A stretch of 64,000 bases of DNA from Dactylosporangium aurantiacum (GCF_000716715.1 NZ_JNYJ01000040.1:16845-80844), one strand, 5' to 3'. Counted from the stretch's first letter, positions 16,092 through 24,956 are shown. Program-made: numbers and translations. Notes: generated by a model from the sequence alone, not told the origin.

Positions 16092-16715
16092 ATGAGCGAC
16101 ACGAAGCCACTGCCGGACGACCCTGACCGGACCGCGGCTACCCCCGCCGCCCCCGCGCCGACCGCCGCGGGCCCGGCGCCCACCGCTGCCGGGCCGGCGC
16201 CCACGACTGCCGGGCCGCCGCTCTCCTCCTCCGGGCCGGCGCATGTCGATGCCGAGCCGGTCGACCTGACGCCCGGTGAGCCGGTCTGGGCGGCGCAACC
16301 CGCTCCGGGGCCCGCGGCGACCACCCACGCCCCGGCCGCGACCGGCTCGGGCGGGTTCCGCGCGGCGGGGTCGGGCCTGCGCCGGTCCCGAGTAGGGATC
16401 CCGGTGCTGGTCGGTGTCGTCGCCCTCGTGCTCGGCCGCTGCCTGGGCGCCGGCCTGGTCGCCGCCGGCGCCTTCGTGTTCGGCGACGGTCACCGCGGCG
16501 ACGACCGGGGCCGCATCAGCCGCGACGAGCGCGCACCCCACGGCGGCCCGGCATGGCGCGGCGACGAGCGCGGCGACGGGCGCGACGGCCGCAAGCCGGC
16601 GCACCCCGGGCAGGACGGCATGCACCGCCGGCCCACCCCCGGGGCGACGCCGCCGGGGCCCGCCGCCTCGTCACCCGCGACCCCGGCCGCCCCGTCCAGC
16701 CCCGCGACGTCCTGA
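16092..16715 (+). CDS. Single-pass membrane protein with Pro/Ala-rich flanks, 207 aa
   Basis: The order is: residues 1-100 Ala/Pro/Thr-rich with PTAAGPA repeats; one hydrophobic helix near 100-125 (GIPVLVGVVALVLG); then a charged, Arg/Asp/Gly-rich segment and a Pro/Ser-rich tail. No catalytic motif is seen. The low-complexity flanks suggest a wall-spanning or disordered anchor. ATG 16092 follows GGAGGACCACTG. I do not recognise a family. Confidence 0.6.
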   Translation: MSDTKPLPDDPDRTAATPAAPAPTAAGPAPTAAGPAPTTAGPPLSSSGPAHVDAEPVDLTPGEPVWAAQPAPGPAATTHAPAATGSGGFRAAGSGLRRSRVGIPVLVGVVALVLGRCLGAGLVAAGAFVFGDGHRGDDRGRISRDERAPHGGPAWRGDERGDGRDGRKPAHPGQDGMHRRPTPGATPPGPAASSPATPAAPSSPATS

Positions 16716-16733
16716 CCACTCCCGGCCGCCGCT

Positions 16734-16776
16734 GCCGGCAGCAGCCCGCCGCGCGGTGCGACGGGATGCTGCCGGC
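16734..16776. terminator. Long-loop hairpin between convergent genes
   Basis: GCCGGCAGCA (16734-16743) pairs perfectly with TGCTGCCGGC (16767-16776) across 23 bases. It lies between the end of the single-pass protein gene and the end of the peptidase gene on the other strand. Confidence 0.6.
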
Positions 16777-16787
16777 GACCGGGTCGG

Positions 16788-18191
16788 TCAGGGACGGTTG
16801 AACCGGCGGTCGAGGACCGGGTCGCGGTCGTCGAGCACCGGGATGTACGACGGTGCCGCCGCGGTGAGCGACGCCGGTGCGGGCACGCCCGCCCAGCGCT
16901 GCACGGCCGCCGTGGCGGTGGCCGCCTCGTCCGCGGTCAGCCGGCTGATGTTCGCGCCGTGGTTGGCGCCGGCCGCCGTGTACGTCAGCGAGTCCCACGT
17001 GCCCGGCCCGAGCCGGAACGGCTCGGCGCCCCAGGGGTCGTTCTGGCCGTACACGAACAGCAGCCGCCGCCCGGAGAGCTTCACCCACGCGTCGACGTCC
17101 AGCATCGCGAACGGCTGGAAGCGCGGGACGAGCTCCTGCGGGATGTAGGACTGGGCCCGGTCCTGACCCCGGTAGTGCTGCAGGCCGGCGAGGTGCGGCA
17201 GCGACACGTCCGGGTACCCGAGCTGGTAGGACGCCTGGAAGTAGTACGGGATGTACGGGGTGACACCCTGGTCGGTGTTCGAGTCGAGGCCGTAGATCTC
17301 GTCGAGCCACGCCCAGATGTCGTCGCTGGACGCGGTCGCCGGGGGCACCGCCGCGCAGTCGCTCTCCAGGCTGTACTGCCAGAACGCCCACGTCGTGCCG
17401 TTCACCATGAACTCGAACGCCCGGTCGGCGCTGCCGATGACACTGAACGTGCGCGCGTTGTCCGCCGCCCACGCCTCGTAGCGGGCGACGAGCTCCGCCC
17501 GCCGGCGCAGCGCCTCGACCTGGACCGCGTCGAGCGCCGCCCGGCACTGCGCGGTGCCCACCTTCGTGAAGAACCGGTCGTACGCCGAGTCCTCCCCGTT
17601 GACGACGTCCTGCGGTGCGACGTACGCGACGGTACCGTCGACGTCGCCGGGGTAGAACCGGCGGTGGTAGACCGACGTCATGCCACCCTTGCTCGCACCG
17701 GTGGAGATCCACCGCTGCCGGTAGATCGGCTTGAGCGCGGCGACGATACGGTGGTGGTCGGTCGCGGCCTGCCAGATCGTGAGCTTCGACCAGTCCGCCG
17801 GCTCGGGCCGGGACGGGGTGAAGAACCGCTGCTCCACGGAGAGCTGGTTGCCGTCGATGAGCCGGGTGGGTTCGGAGCGGAACGCGTACCCGGGCACGTT
17901 GTACCCGGTGGTGTGCAGCACCGTCGGCCGGTCGGTGCCCCGGTGCAGCAGCGTGAACCGCTGCTGGAACGTCCCCGCCCCGGGCCGCAGGTGGTCGACC
18001 GGCTGGGTGATGCTCAGCACGAAGAACCGGTACGGCGCGGCGACCGGCTGCTCCTCCAGCACCGTCACCCCGGGCGCCGCCTCGAGCTGGTCCCGGATGT
18101 CGGTCCCGGCCGCCACCGCGGGGCTGCCGCCGACCCCGACCAGCCCCACCAGGACCACCACCGCCAACAGTGCACGCCTCAGGCGCGTCAT
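16788..18191 (-). CDS. Secreted S37-type peptidase (PS-10 / mycelial tripeptidyl aminopeptidase family), 467 aa
   Basis: The start at ATG 18191 has a near-ideal AGGAGGT site. A signal peptide ends near residue 28 (GGSPAVAAG). Residues ~50-130 (FFVLSITQPVDHLRPGAGTF, QQRFTLLHRG) and the nucleophile region WISTGASKGGMTSVYHRRFYP (GxSKGG, Ser elbow) are typical of the S37 family of Streptomyces. The family releases tripeptides from secreted proteins. The remaining triad is probably the Asp in FVYGQNDPWGAEP and the His in GANHGANI. It stands alone before a long non-coding stretch. Confidence 0.88.
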   Translation of the reverse strand: MTRLRRALLAVVVLVGLVGVGGSPAVAAGTDIRDQLEAAPGVTVLEEQPVAAPYRFFVLSITQPVDHLRPGAGTFQQRFTLLHRGTDRPTVLHTTGYNVPGYAFRSEPTRLIDGNQLSVEQRFFTPSRPEPADWSKLTIWQAATDHHRIVAALKPIYRQRWISTGASKGGMTSVYHRRFYPGDVDGTVAYVAPQDVVNGEDSAYDRFFTKVGTAQCRAALDAVQVEALRRRAELVARYEAWAADNARTFSVIGSADRAFEFMVNGTTWAFWQYSLESDCAAVPPATASSDDIWAWLDEIYGLDSNTDQGVTPYIPYYFQASYQLGYPDVSLPHLAGLQHYRGQDRAQSYIPQELVPRFQPFAMLDVDAWVKLSGRRLLFVYGQNDPWGAEPFRLGPGTWDSLTYTAAGANHGANISRLTADEAATATAAVQRWAGVPAPASLTAAAPSYIPVLDDRDPVLDRRFNRP

Positions 18192-18540
18192 ACCGTACCT
18201 CCTATCGACAGGTTGGAGTACGTCGATGCACGGTACCGAGGGATGCGCCGCCTTCCGCCCTCGTCGCAGCCCTCGCATGTCGGCGGCCGCCGGGCGACGG
18301 GTAGACTCACACAGCGCCGGCAGACTACGGAGCGTGCCCGGCTCGAACATCAATTAGGACGGCCCGAGTACCGTCGTGTTAGGACGCCCGCTCGACGCGG
18401 TCAGGTAGACGTGCCGGGCTGTGTGCGGTGTTGCGTACCGGGCCTTCGGGGATGCGGCAGGCATGCAGGCCTTCGGGCGCGGTGCGGGTGCCGGGTCGCC
18501 GGGTCGGACGCCATGTCAGCGCGGGTGTTGCCGGCAGTGG

Positions 18541-18620
18541 GCCCGTTGGAGCGGCCGCGGGCCCGTTGGAGCGGCCGCGGGCTCGTTGGAGCGGCCGCGG
18601 GCTCGTTGGAGCGGCCGCGG
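18541..18620. repeat. 20-bp tandem repeat, four exact-length copies
   Basis: Four consecutive units of GCYCGTTGGAGCGGCCGCGG occupy 80 bases with no spacers. Two carry C and two carry T at the third base. It is non-coding and not a CRISPR. Confidence 0.9.
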
Positions 18621-18694
18621 GCGTGGGAACCGCGGCCCTCGTGGGAACTCCGGCCCCCGGTGGGAACTGCCGCCCTCGCCAGACAGCCGCTATG

Positions 18695-18757
18695 GACCGG
18701 CTCGCCGCCTCAGGGCGGTCGCGGATCGAGTCGTTCGCCACGGCCACCCGGGGACCA
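18695..18757. repeat. 63-bp direct repeat, copy A
   Basis: Identical over 63 bases to 18885-18947 (offset 190), and similar for about 40 more bases downstream. The unit contains the small hairpin CCGCCTCAGGGCGG. Same orientation, no gene inside. Confidence 0.9.
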
Positions 18758-18884
18758 TCGGCCGCCCCAGTACTGCGGCGCCCCACAGCGCGGCCGCTCC
18801 AAAATGCGGCCGCCCCAGAGCGCGGCCACCCTCGCCGTGGTGGCCGCCCGCCGAAACGGCCACCGTCGCCGGGCGGCGGCTGCA

Positions 18885-18947
18885 GACCGGCTCGCCGCCT
18901 CAGGGCGGTCGCGGATCGAGTCGTTCGCCACGGCCACCCGGGGACCA
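18885..18947. repeat. 63-bp direct repeat, copy B
   Basis: Second copy of the element at 18695-18757. The 127 bases between the copies are a different GC-rich sequence, so this looks like an inserted or duplicated intergenic element rather than a simple tandem array. Confidence 0.9.
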
Positions 18948-19183
18948 CCGGCCGTCCCGCACCTCGGCGCCCCACACCGCGGCCATCCAAGAGCACAGCC
19001 GTCCCACGCAGCCACCCCAAACCGCAGCCGCCCCAAACCGCAGCCACCCCAAACCGCAGCCACCCCAAACCGCGGCCGACCCCAAACGCGGACAACTCAG
19101 AACACGGCCGGCCCACAGCGCGGCCGACCCACAGCGTGCGGCCGGCCCACAGCGCGGCCGGCCCATAGCACGCTCATCGCCGC

Positions 19184-19198
19184 TGGAGAGCGCTCCCT
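19184..19198. promoter_or_regulatory. GAGCGCTC operator-like palindrome (distal)
   Basis: TGGAGAGCGCTCCCT, with core GAGCGCTC at 19188-19195, is the most upstream of three such sites before the DUF1996 gene. The arms are less perfect than in the two closer sites. Confidence 0.5.
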
Positions 19199-19272
19199 CC
19201 CAGCCGAGATCGATCACCGCCACTGGAGCGCGAACGACCAAAGAGCGCGCAGCATGCTGGAAGACCGATCCT

Positions 19273-19289
19273 TGGAGAGCGCTCTCCCA
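19273..19289. promoter_or_regulatory. GAGCGCTC operator (upstream of -35)
   Basis: GGAGAGCGCTCTCC (19274-19287) is a perfect 14-base palindrome about 17 bases upstream of the TTGACA at 19304-19309. Confidence 0.65.
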
Positions 19290-19303
19290 TTTGTCCGGAT
19301 CCA

Positions 19304-19356
19304 TTGACACGGGTCGCTTGCGCAGTTCAGTGTGAGATGACAGAGAGCGCTCTCTG
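19304..19356 (+). promoter_or_regulatory. Promoter with operator at the start site, DUF1996 gene
   Basis: TTGACA (19304-19309) is followed after 18 bases by a weak -10 (CAGTGT, 19328-19333). Then comes the 16-base perfect palindrome CAGAGAGCGCTCTCTG (19341-19356), which would cover the transcription start. The layout predicts repression by a LacI-type protein. Confidence 0.6.
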
Positions 19357-19438
19357 GCAAGATCGTCGGCTCGCTGCCATGGGCCGGCGCCGGTCGGACC
19401 CCGCCCCCGGCCGTTTCCGCAGAACCGGAGGATCCGTC

Positions 19439-20839
19439 ATGTCCCGTAGTGCCCTCGCGGGCAGGATGCGGCTGCGCACCCTGGTGCTCGGCGCCGCGCT
19501 CACCGCGCTGCTCGGCACGTTCCTCACCAACCAGGCCCTGCAGTCCGCCGACGCCGCCGAGACCCCGCTGTCGCAGGGGCGGCCGGCCACGGCGTCCTCG
19601 ACCGAGAGCGGCGGGACCCCCGCGTCCGCCGCGGTCGACGGCAACACCGGCACCCGGTGGTCCAGCGCGTTCAGCGACCCGCAGTGGCTGCAGGTCGACC
19701 TGGGCGCCCCCGCCACGATCAACCGCGTCGTGCTCACCTGGGAGGCCGCATACGCGAAGAGCTTCACCATCCAGACGTCCGCCGACGGCACCTCGTGGAC
19801 GACGGTCAACACCACCGTGAACGGCACGGGCGGGGTGCAGACCCTGACCGTGAGCGGCTCCGGCCGGTACGTGCGGCTGAACACCACGGCCCGCGCCACC
19901 CAGTATGGGGTGTCGCTGTGGGAGTTCCAGGTCTTCGGCACCGGCGGGGTCCAGCCGACCCCGACGGCCACCGGGTCGTCCGGCGCCGGCTGGGTCAAGA
20001 TGGACCAGGCCAAGTGGGCCGCGCAGCTCGCCGAGTTCAACGCGATGACCATCAACCCGGCGCCGGCCAACGCGGTTCGGGTCTCGGAGTTCAACGCCGC
20101 GTGTACCTACAGCCACTCGTTCAAGGATGACCCGATCGTCTTCCCCGGGCTGCCCGGCGCGTCGCACATGCACAGTTTCCTGGGCAACCGCGGTACCAAC
20201 GCCAACACCACCACCGAGTCGCTGCTGGCGAACACGTCGTCGAGCTGCGGACCGGCGCTGGACCACTCCGCCTACTGGATCCCGACCCTGTACGAGCGGG
20301 GCGTGCCGATCGAGCCGCGCGGCGTGACCGTGTACTACGGCTCGCGGCTGGCCGATCCGACGAAGACGGTGCCGTTCCCGCAAGGGTTCCGGATGATCGC
20401 CGGTGACGCCAAGCGGCAGGTGGCGACCCCGGCCGGCGCGCCCGGCCAGTTCTGGTGCGCCGGGCCCGGCGGCGAGATCGGCCGCAGCGCCGACGGCAAC
20501 TGGCCGATCTGCGCGCAGACCGCCAACCTCACGTTCCAGCTCGTCTTCCAGGACTGCTGGGACGGCGTGCACCTGGACAGCCCCGACCACAAGTCGCACG
20601 TGTCGACGAACCTGGTCGACGGCCGGTGCGGCGGGGCGTACCCGGTCGCGATCCCGAACGTGTCGTTCGTCATCGACTACAACACGCACGGCAGCGCCGA
20701 CGGCTACACCCTGGCGTCGGGCATGGCGTCCTCGATGCACGGCGACAACTTCTTCGCCTGGGACAACGCGGCCCTCGGCCACCGGGTGAAGGACTGCATC
20801 GTCCAGAAGGCCAAGTGCAACACCAACGGCACCTTCTGA
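19439..20839 (+). CDS. Secreted F5/8 type C domain + DUF1996 protein, 466 aa
   Basis: A signal peptide covers residues 1-~37 (LTALLGTFLTNQALQSADAA). A discoidin/CBM32-like domain spans ~40-175 (ATASSTESGGTPASAAVDGN, WLQVDLGA, SLWEFQVFGTG). A Pro/Thr linker leads to DUF1996 (~200-440), with its conserved HMHSFLGN, SAYWIPTLY, CWDG, DHKSHV and CGGAYPVAIPN. ATG 19439 follows GGAGGA. DUF1996 is frequent in secreted proteins linked to carbohydrate-binding domains; its reaction is unknown to me. Shared operators and a common terminator pair it with the convergent GH64 glucanase, which suggests action on beta-1,3-glucan. Confidence 0.88.
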   Translation: MSRSALAGRMRLRTLVLGAALTALLGTFLTNQALQSADAAETPLSQGRPATASSTESGGTPASAAVDGNTGTRWSSAFSDPQWLQVDLGAPATINRVVLTWEAAYAKSFTIQTSADGTSWTTVNTTVNGTGGVQTLTVSGSGRYVRLNTTARATQYGVSLWEFQVFGTGGVQPTPTATGSSGAGWVKMDQAKWAAQLAEFNAMTINPAPANAVRVSEFNAACTYSHSFKDDPIVFPGLPGASHMHSFLGNRGTNANTTTESLLANTSSSCGPALDHSAYWIPTLYERGVPIEPRGVTVYYGSRLADPTKTVPFPQGFRMIAGDAKRQVATPAGAPGQFWCAGPGGEIGRSADGNWPICAQTANLTFQLVFQDCWDGVHLDSPDHKSHVSTNLVDGRCGGAYPVAIPNVSFVIDYNTHGSADGYTLASGMASSMHGDNFFAWDNAALGHRVKDCIVQKAKCNTNGTF

Positions 20840-20916
20840 CCGGCCGTCCCGCCGCACCACGACGCGGCCCCGGCCGGCGGGCCGGGACCACGCCGCACCA
20901 CGCCGCACCACGACGC

Positions 20917-20979
20917 GCCCCCGGCCGGCGGGCCGGGGCGCACGGACGCCCGGGACGGTCAGCACCGTCCCGGGCGTCC
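20917..20979. terminator. Double-hairpin bidirectional terminator
   Basis: A first GC hairpin (GCGCCCCC..GGGGCGC, about 20917-20941) is followed by a 16-base perfect stem (20944-20959 with 20964-20979, loop CAGC). The pair separates the convergent DUF1996 and GH64 genes. Confidence 0.8.
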
Positions 20980-20988
20980 CCGCGGGGC

Positions 20989-22590
20989 TCAGCCCCGGCG
21001 CCACTTCTGGTTCGAGCTGCCGGTGCAGGTCCACTGGATGAGCTTGGCCCCGTCGTTGGTGTTGAACGACTGGATGTCCAGGCACTTGCCCGACTGCAGG
21101 TTCACGATGTCGCCGGCGGCGTTGAGCGTGAAGCGCTGCGCGCCGGTGCCGTTGCACGTCCACAGCTGGATCTTCGCGTCGTTGGCGGTGGAGCCGGACG
21201 CGACGTCCATGCACTTGCCGCCCGCGGAGATGGTGTCGCCGCTGAACGTCCAGCTCTGCGCGCCGGTGCCGTTGCAGGTCCACATCTGCAGCTGGACGCC
21301 GTCGGTGAAGTTCGACGACGGCACGTCGACGCACTTGTTGTTCATGTTGCTGATGATCCGGTTGCCGGTCGGCTGCGGGTTGCCGCCGCCGCTGAACGGC
21401 GTGAGCACGATGCCGGCGGCGCGGGGGTCACCGTCGTGCACGAGGGACTCGAAGGCGCCCACGTCGTCGAAGGGGAAGGCGTACGCCTTGCCGTCGACCA
21501 TGTTCGCGTGGATGATCCGGGCGTACTGGTTGGTCGGGTTGCTCTTGTAGAAGTCCGCCGCGTTGGTGCTCGGCTGGGTGTCGATGGTGCCGAGCGTGCC
21601 CCGGTTGAGCGCGGCGCACAGCGTGCGGGAGATCGGCCCGACGACCTGGTCGTTGGGGGCGGCCAGGCGGCCGGCGCAGCCCCACACGTCGGCGCTGGTG
21701 GGCCGCTGGAACGACGCGACCTGCTGGCCGGCGCTGTTGGTGAAGTTCATGACGGTGCCCGACGTGCGCCCGAAGTACCTCGTGTTGGGCTGGTCGCCGA
21801 ACGGCACGACCGTGAGGGTCTTGGTCGCGTAGGCGCCCCAGGCGCTGTTGATGTACGAGTCGAGGTACGTCGAGCTGAGCCCGCCCGTCTCGGCCGCCTT
21901 GCCCGGGGCGAGCACGCGCAGCACGGTGCCGTCGGAGCGGGTGTAGACGGTGCCGGCCCAGCCGGACTGGTTGCGGATGCCGTTGATGACCGCGTCCCGG
22001 CCGCCCGCGACGAGGTCGCCGGTGCGCTTCGTGGCGCCGCCGGCGCCGGTCACGGTGACCGCGTGCGGCACGGCGAACATGTCGACCTGCGAGCTGTTGA
22101 GCCACAGCCCGGCGTCGTTGTACGTGAACTCGCTCCAGTCGAACAGGATGTCGCGGTTGGAGTCCCCGCCCGCCCACGGCGCGGGCTGCACGAGGCCGTC
22201 CGGGGTGAGGAAGAAGTTCAGCCGCTGGCCGAGGGAGAAATAGACCCGGCCGGACAGGCCGCGCGGGATCTGGATGGTGCGGGTGCCGCCGTTGCCGGGG
22301 CCGGCGATCGACACGTCCGGCGCCGGGGTGGGCGGCAGCCCGCCGGCGGGCCAGTTGTTGAACGTGCCGGCGGCGTTGACGTACCCGAGCCGGCCGGTGG
22401 CCAGGTTGACGCCGAGCACGTACAGGTACACCGCGTCGCCGCGGCCGGTGGTGTTGGTGACGGTCAGGGGCAGCAGGCTCGGCCCGATCGCCTGCGCGGG
22501 GGCGCCGGCCACGAGACCGGCCGCGAGGGCGGCCGGGGCGGCCAGCAGGAGGGTCGCGGCTGCGCGCAGCAGCCTGGTCATGGTGCGCAA
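20989..22590 (-). CDS. Secreted GH64 beta-1,3-glucanase with C-terminal ricin-type lectin (CBM13), 533 aa
   Basis: The start is TTG 22590, because AGGAG sits five bases before it; ATG 22581 would be 14 bases away. A signal peptide ends near AGAPAQA. The GH64/thaumatin-like domain (~35-395) has LPLTVTNTTGRGDAVYLYVLG, DWSEFTYND, WLNSSQVDMFAVPHAVTV and YARIIHANMVDGKAYAFPFD. The ricin B domain (~410-533) has three QxW/F repeats (AQSWTF, AQRFTL, NQKWRR). GH64 enzymes release laminaripentaose from beta-1,3-glucan such as fungal or curdlan-type glucan. The promoter carries the same GAGCGCTC operator as the DUF1996 gene. Confidence 0.9.
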   Translation of the reverse strand: MRTMTRLLRAAATLLLAAPAALAAGLVAGAPAQAIGPSLLPLTVTNTTGRGDAVYLYVLGVNLATGRLGYVNAAGTFNNWPAGGLPPTPAPDVSIAGPGNGGTRTIQIPRGLSGRVYFSLGQRLNFFLTPDGLVQPAPWAGGDSNRDILFDWSEFTYNDAGLWLNSSQVDMFAVPHAVTVTGAGGATKRTGDLVAGGRDAVINGIRNQSGWAGTVYTRSDGTVLRVLAPGKAAETGGLSSTYLDSYINSAWGAYATKTLTVVPFGDQPNTRYFGRTSGTVMNFTNSAGQQVASFQRPTSADVWGCAGRLAAPNDQVVGPISRTLCAALNRGTLGTIDTQPSTNAADFYKSNPTNQYARIIHANMVDGKAYAFPFDDVGAFESLVHDGDPRAAGIVLTPFSGGGNPQPTGNRIISNMNNKCVDVPSSNFTDGVQLQMWTCNGTGAQSWTFSGDTISAGGKCMDVASGSTANDAKIQLWTCNGTGAQRFTLNAAGDIVNLQSGKCLDIQSFNTNDGAKLIQWTCTGSSNQKWRRG

Positions 22591-22709
22591 GGTGGCTCCT
22601 CAGTTCCGCTGGACGGCCCAGGGTGCCTCCGGTGGCGGCCGGACTGGGCTGTCGCGACGTTGTGTGGTCCGCCGTGCGCTCCCGCTCGAATCTGTGAAGA
22701 CTCTTTAGA

Positions 22710-22752
22710 GAGAGCGCTCTCACAGCATCGAGGCGAGATCGGAGCATGTCAA
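22710..22752 (-). promoter_or_regulatory. GH64 promoter with GAGCGCTC operator at the start site
   Basis: On the reverse strand TTGACA (22752-22747) is followed after 17 bases by GATGCT and then by the palindrome GAGAGCGCTCTC (22710-22721). This is the same order as at the DUF1996 promoter. Confidence 0.65.
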
Positions 22753-22793
22753 TAGTCCGGAACTGGCCGGGTGGCTGCCTGTTCCGCCGGCCG

Positions 22794-23909
22794 TCACGGC
22801 TGCGGCACCGTGCGGGGCCGCCGCCGCGGCGCCGCCTCCACCACCGAGACCCGGTCCCGGCCGTGGACCTTCGCGTCGTACAGCGCACGGTCGGCGGCGG
22901 CGAGCAGCGCCTCGGGCTCTGCCCCGCCGGAGCGGGTCGAGGCCAGCCCGACGCTCAGCGTCGGCAGCCCGTCGGGCAGGTCGCTGGTGCGGGCGACCTC
23001 GGCCCGCACCAGCGCGGCGATGCGGTGCGCGCCGCCCACGTCGCCGTGCACGACCACGGCGAACTCGTCGCCGCCGAGCCGGGCCGCGGTGGCCCCCACC
23101 GACCCGGGCGCCGTTGCCTCCCGCAGCGCCGCCGCGACCCGCACCAGCACCGTGTCGCCGGTCGCGTGCCCCCACGTGTCGTTGATCGTCTTGAAGTGGT
23201 CGACGTCGATGATGAGCAGGCAGCGTTCGGCGCCGGTGCGCCGCGCCGCGTCCAGCGCGGCGACGAGGTCACGGTCGAAGGCGCGCCGGTTCGGCAGGCC
23301 GGTGAGCGGGTCGCTGAGCGCCTGCTGCTCCAGCATCGCCACGAGCGCGTCGGCGCGCGCCCGCAGCTTCGTGACCACGACCGTCAGCACGCAGTACGCG
23401 GTGACCAGGGCCGCGACGTCGGTGACGCCCACGCCGAACGGCTGCAGCGAGAACGTCACCGCCGCGTCGGTCACGCTCGCCGCCGCCAGCAGCAGGTACG
23501 CCAGGTCGTGGCGCAGGAACGTCGCGGCGTACAGCAGCGGCCACAGGTAGTACAGGTGCGCGCTGACGCTGACGTCCTCGGTGGCGAGGTTCAGCCCACC
23601 GATGATGAGCACGCCGAGGACCGGCACCGCGACCCAGAACGACTCCGGCATCCGCTGCGGCATGACCCGGCAGCAGGCGCCGGCCAGGACCGACGCGCCG
23701 CCCACCACCAGCGTCGCGAGCACGCCCGCGGTCGTGCCGCCGGCGAAGCCGGGCACGAGCAGCGCGCAGGTGCCGACGACCGCACCGCCGACCATCAGGA
23801 AGTACGCGACCGCACGCGTCGCGGCCACCCGGTCCCGGGCGAGGATCATCGACCGGCGCAGTGACGCCCGCTCCCCCACTCCGCCCCATTCGGCACAGAC
23901 CCGCCGCAT
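22794..23909 (-). CDS. Membrane-bound diguanylate cyclase (GGDEF), 371 aa
   Basis: Five or six membrane helices (residues ~30-195) precede a GGDEF domain (~210-360). Intact synthase motifs are visible: DPLTGLPNRRAFD, DVDHFKTINDTWGH and RLGGDEFAVV. No RxxD inhibitory site is seen in the usual place upstream of GGDEF. There is no EAL domain. It should make c-di-GMP in response to a membrane signal. ATG 23849 (MILARDR) is an alternative start that keeps all helices. Confidence 0.9.
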   Translation of the reverse strand: MRRVCAEWGGVGERASLRRSMILARDRVAATRAVAYFLMVGGAVVGTCALLVPGFAGGTTAGVLATLVVGGASVLAGACCRVMPQRMPESFWVAVPVLGVLIIGGLNLATEDVSVSAHLYYLWPLLYAATFLRHDLAYLLLAAASVTDAAVTFSLQPFGVGVTDVAALVTAYCVLTVVVTKLRARADALVAMLEQQALSDPLTGLPNRRAFDRDLVAALDAARRTGAERCLLIIDVDHFKTINDTWGHATGDTVLVRVAAALREATAPGSVGATAARLGGDEFAVVVHGDVGGAHRIAALVRAEVARTSDLPDGLPTLSVGLASTRSGGAEPEALLAAADRALYDAKVHGRDRVSVVEAAPRRRPRTVPQP

Positions 23910-24078
23910 CTGAGCACAACGCGGTGACCGGCGGGTGTGCCTGCCCCCTGCTCCGGAAAAGGACCACCTACAATTCCCCAGCGGTTCGCTGATCGTTGGT
24001 TGCCGACGCAGCGCTCGCGGTGCACGGCCACTGGCATGATCGACGATCGGGGGCGCATTGCCTGTTCGGAGCGACGGC

Positions 24079-24897
24079 TTACCGGCTGTCCGGCAGTCCG
24101 GCGAAGACGTCGCCGATCAGGGGACGGGCGGGGGCGCGGCCGTGCTGCACGTACCACTCCCTGCCCAGCAGCATCCGGAACAGCGGCCGCGGCAGCTTCA
24201 GCAGCACCGCCAGGGTGCGCCGCCCGGTGTCGGCCCCGGCCTGGCTGGTGTGCGCGGCCATCGCCGCCCGCTTCTGCGCGGCGAAGGCACGCACGTCGAC
24301 ACGGTGCGTGATGCGCTCCGGCTCGGCGAACGCCGCCGCGAACCGGGCCGGGTGGAAGTCCGCCGGGATGCCCGGCAGCCAGTGCACGGCCCGCAGCGCC
24401 CGCTGCAGCAGCCGCCGGTCGACGGTCGCCTCCAGCACCACCGGGGTCCCGGCCAGCTGCGCGGCGCGGGTCCCGACCCGGTGCACCTGCACGTGGTCCG
24501 GGTGGCCGTAGCCGCCCGCCGGGTCGTAGACGGTGAGCACGTCGGCCCGCTCCTGCCGCAGCAGCTCGGCGAGGCGCCCCGCCGCCTCCTGCGGGTCCGC
24601 GTCGGCGAACGCGCCGGCCGCGCCGGACCGGGCGTCGGCCATCCCGGAGTCCTCGTAGCCGAGGCACTCGACCCGGGCACACCCGAGCGCCTCCGCGGAG
24701 CGGTGCAGCTCGGCCAGGCGGCGCCGGGCGAGGGGCCCCTCGGCGAGGACCTCGGAGGACGCCAGCCCCGCCCCGCCGGCGGTGGCCACGACCAGGACGA
24801 CGCGGTGCCCTTCGGCGGCCGCGCGGGCGAGGGTCCCGGCGGTCAGCAACGCCTCGTCGTCCGGATGAGCATGAAACGACACCATCGTGTACGGCAC
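24079..24897 (-). CDS. PIG-L/LmbE-family N-acetylglucosaminyl deacetylase-like protein, 272 aa
   Basis: A zinc-dependent de-N-acetylase of the MshB/PIG-L fold. The metal motif is HAHPDDE at residues ~9-15. The second metal region is YDPAGGYGHPDHVQVHRV. The start is GTG 24897 behind GGGAG. Family members deacetylate GlcNAc-inositol (mycothiol), GlcNAc-PI or lipid intermediates. It is divergent from, and 59 bases from, a GT4 glycosyltransferase gene. That gene leads into a PAP2 protein and a flippase-like protein, so a glycolipid or glycosyl-inositol substrate is plausible. Confidence 0.85.
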   Translation of the reverse strand: MPYTMVSFHAHPDDEALLTAGTLARAAAEGHRVVLVVATAGGAGLASSEVLAEGPLARRRLAELHRSAEALGCARVECLGYEDSGMADARSGAAGAFADADPQEAAGRLAELLRQERADVLTVYDPAGGYGHPDHVQVHRVGTRAAQLAGTPVVLEATVDRRLLQRALRAVHWLPGIPADFHPARFAAAFAEPERITHRVDVRAFAAQKRAAMAAHTSQAGADTGRRTLAVLLKLPRPLFRMLLGREWYVQHGRAPARPLIGDVFAGLPDSR

Positions 24898-24956
24898 CGG
24901 CCAATGCTCCCATCTCCCCCCGGGCGCCGGCCGCGACCGCTTCGGAGTCCCCGTTC

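Larger units (their letters stand above)
18192..19183. other. Long non-coding, repeat-bearing stretch
   Basis: About 1 kb without a credible gene. Reading frames here are all compositional. The left end must carry the peptidase promoter. The rest holds a 20-base tandem array (18541-18620), a 63-base direct repeat (18695-18757 and 18885-18947), and degenerate runs of CCCCAAACCGCAGCCA type at about 19010-19090. The right end passes into the operator cluster of the DUF1996 gene. Confidence 0.7.

Noticed and set aside
18695..18947. MITE or insertion element
   Set aside because: The two 63-base copies lack terminal inverted repeats and target duplications that I can see.
18379..19335. Several 120-300-codon frames in the repeat region
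   Set aside because: They are low-complexity, repeat-derived, lack starts with ribosome sites or -10 elements, and match no family.
19214..21334. A 706-codon leftward frame opposite the DUF1996 gene
   Set aside because: Composition is Arg/Gly/His-rich mirror sequence of high-GC coding DNA. The opposite strand has a signal peptide and two recognised domains.
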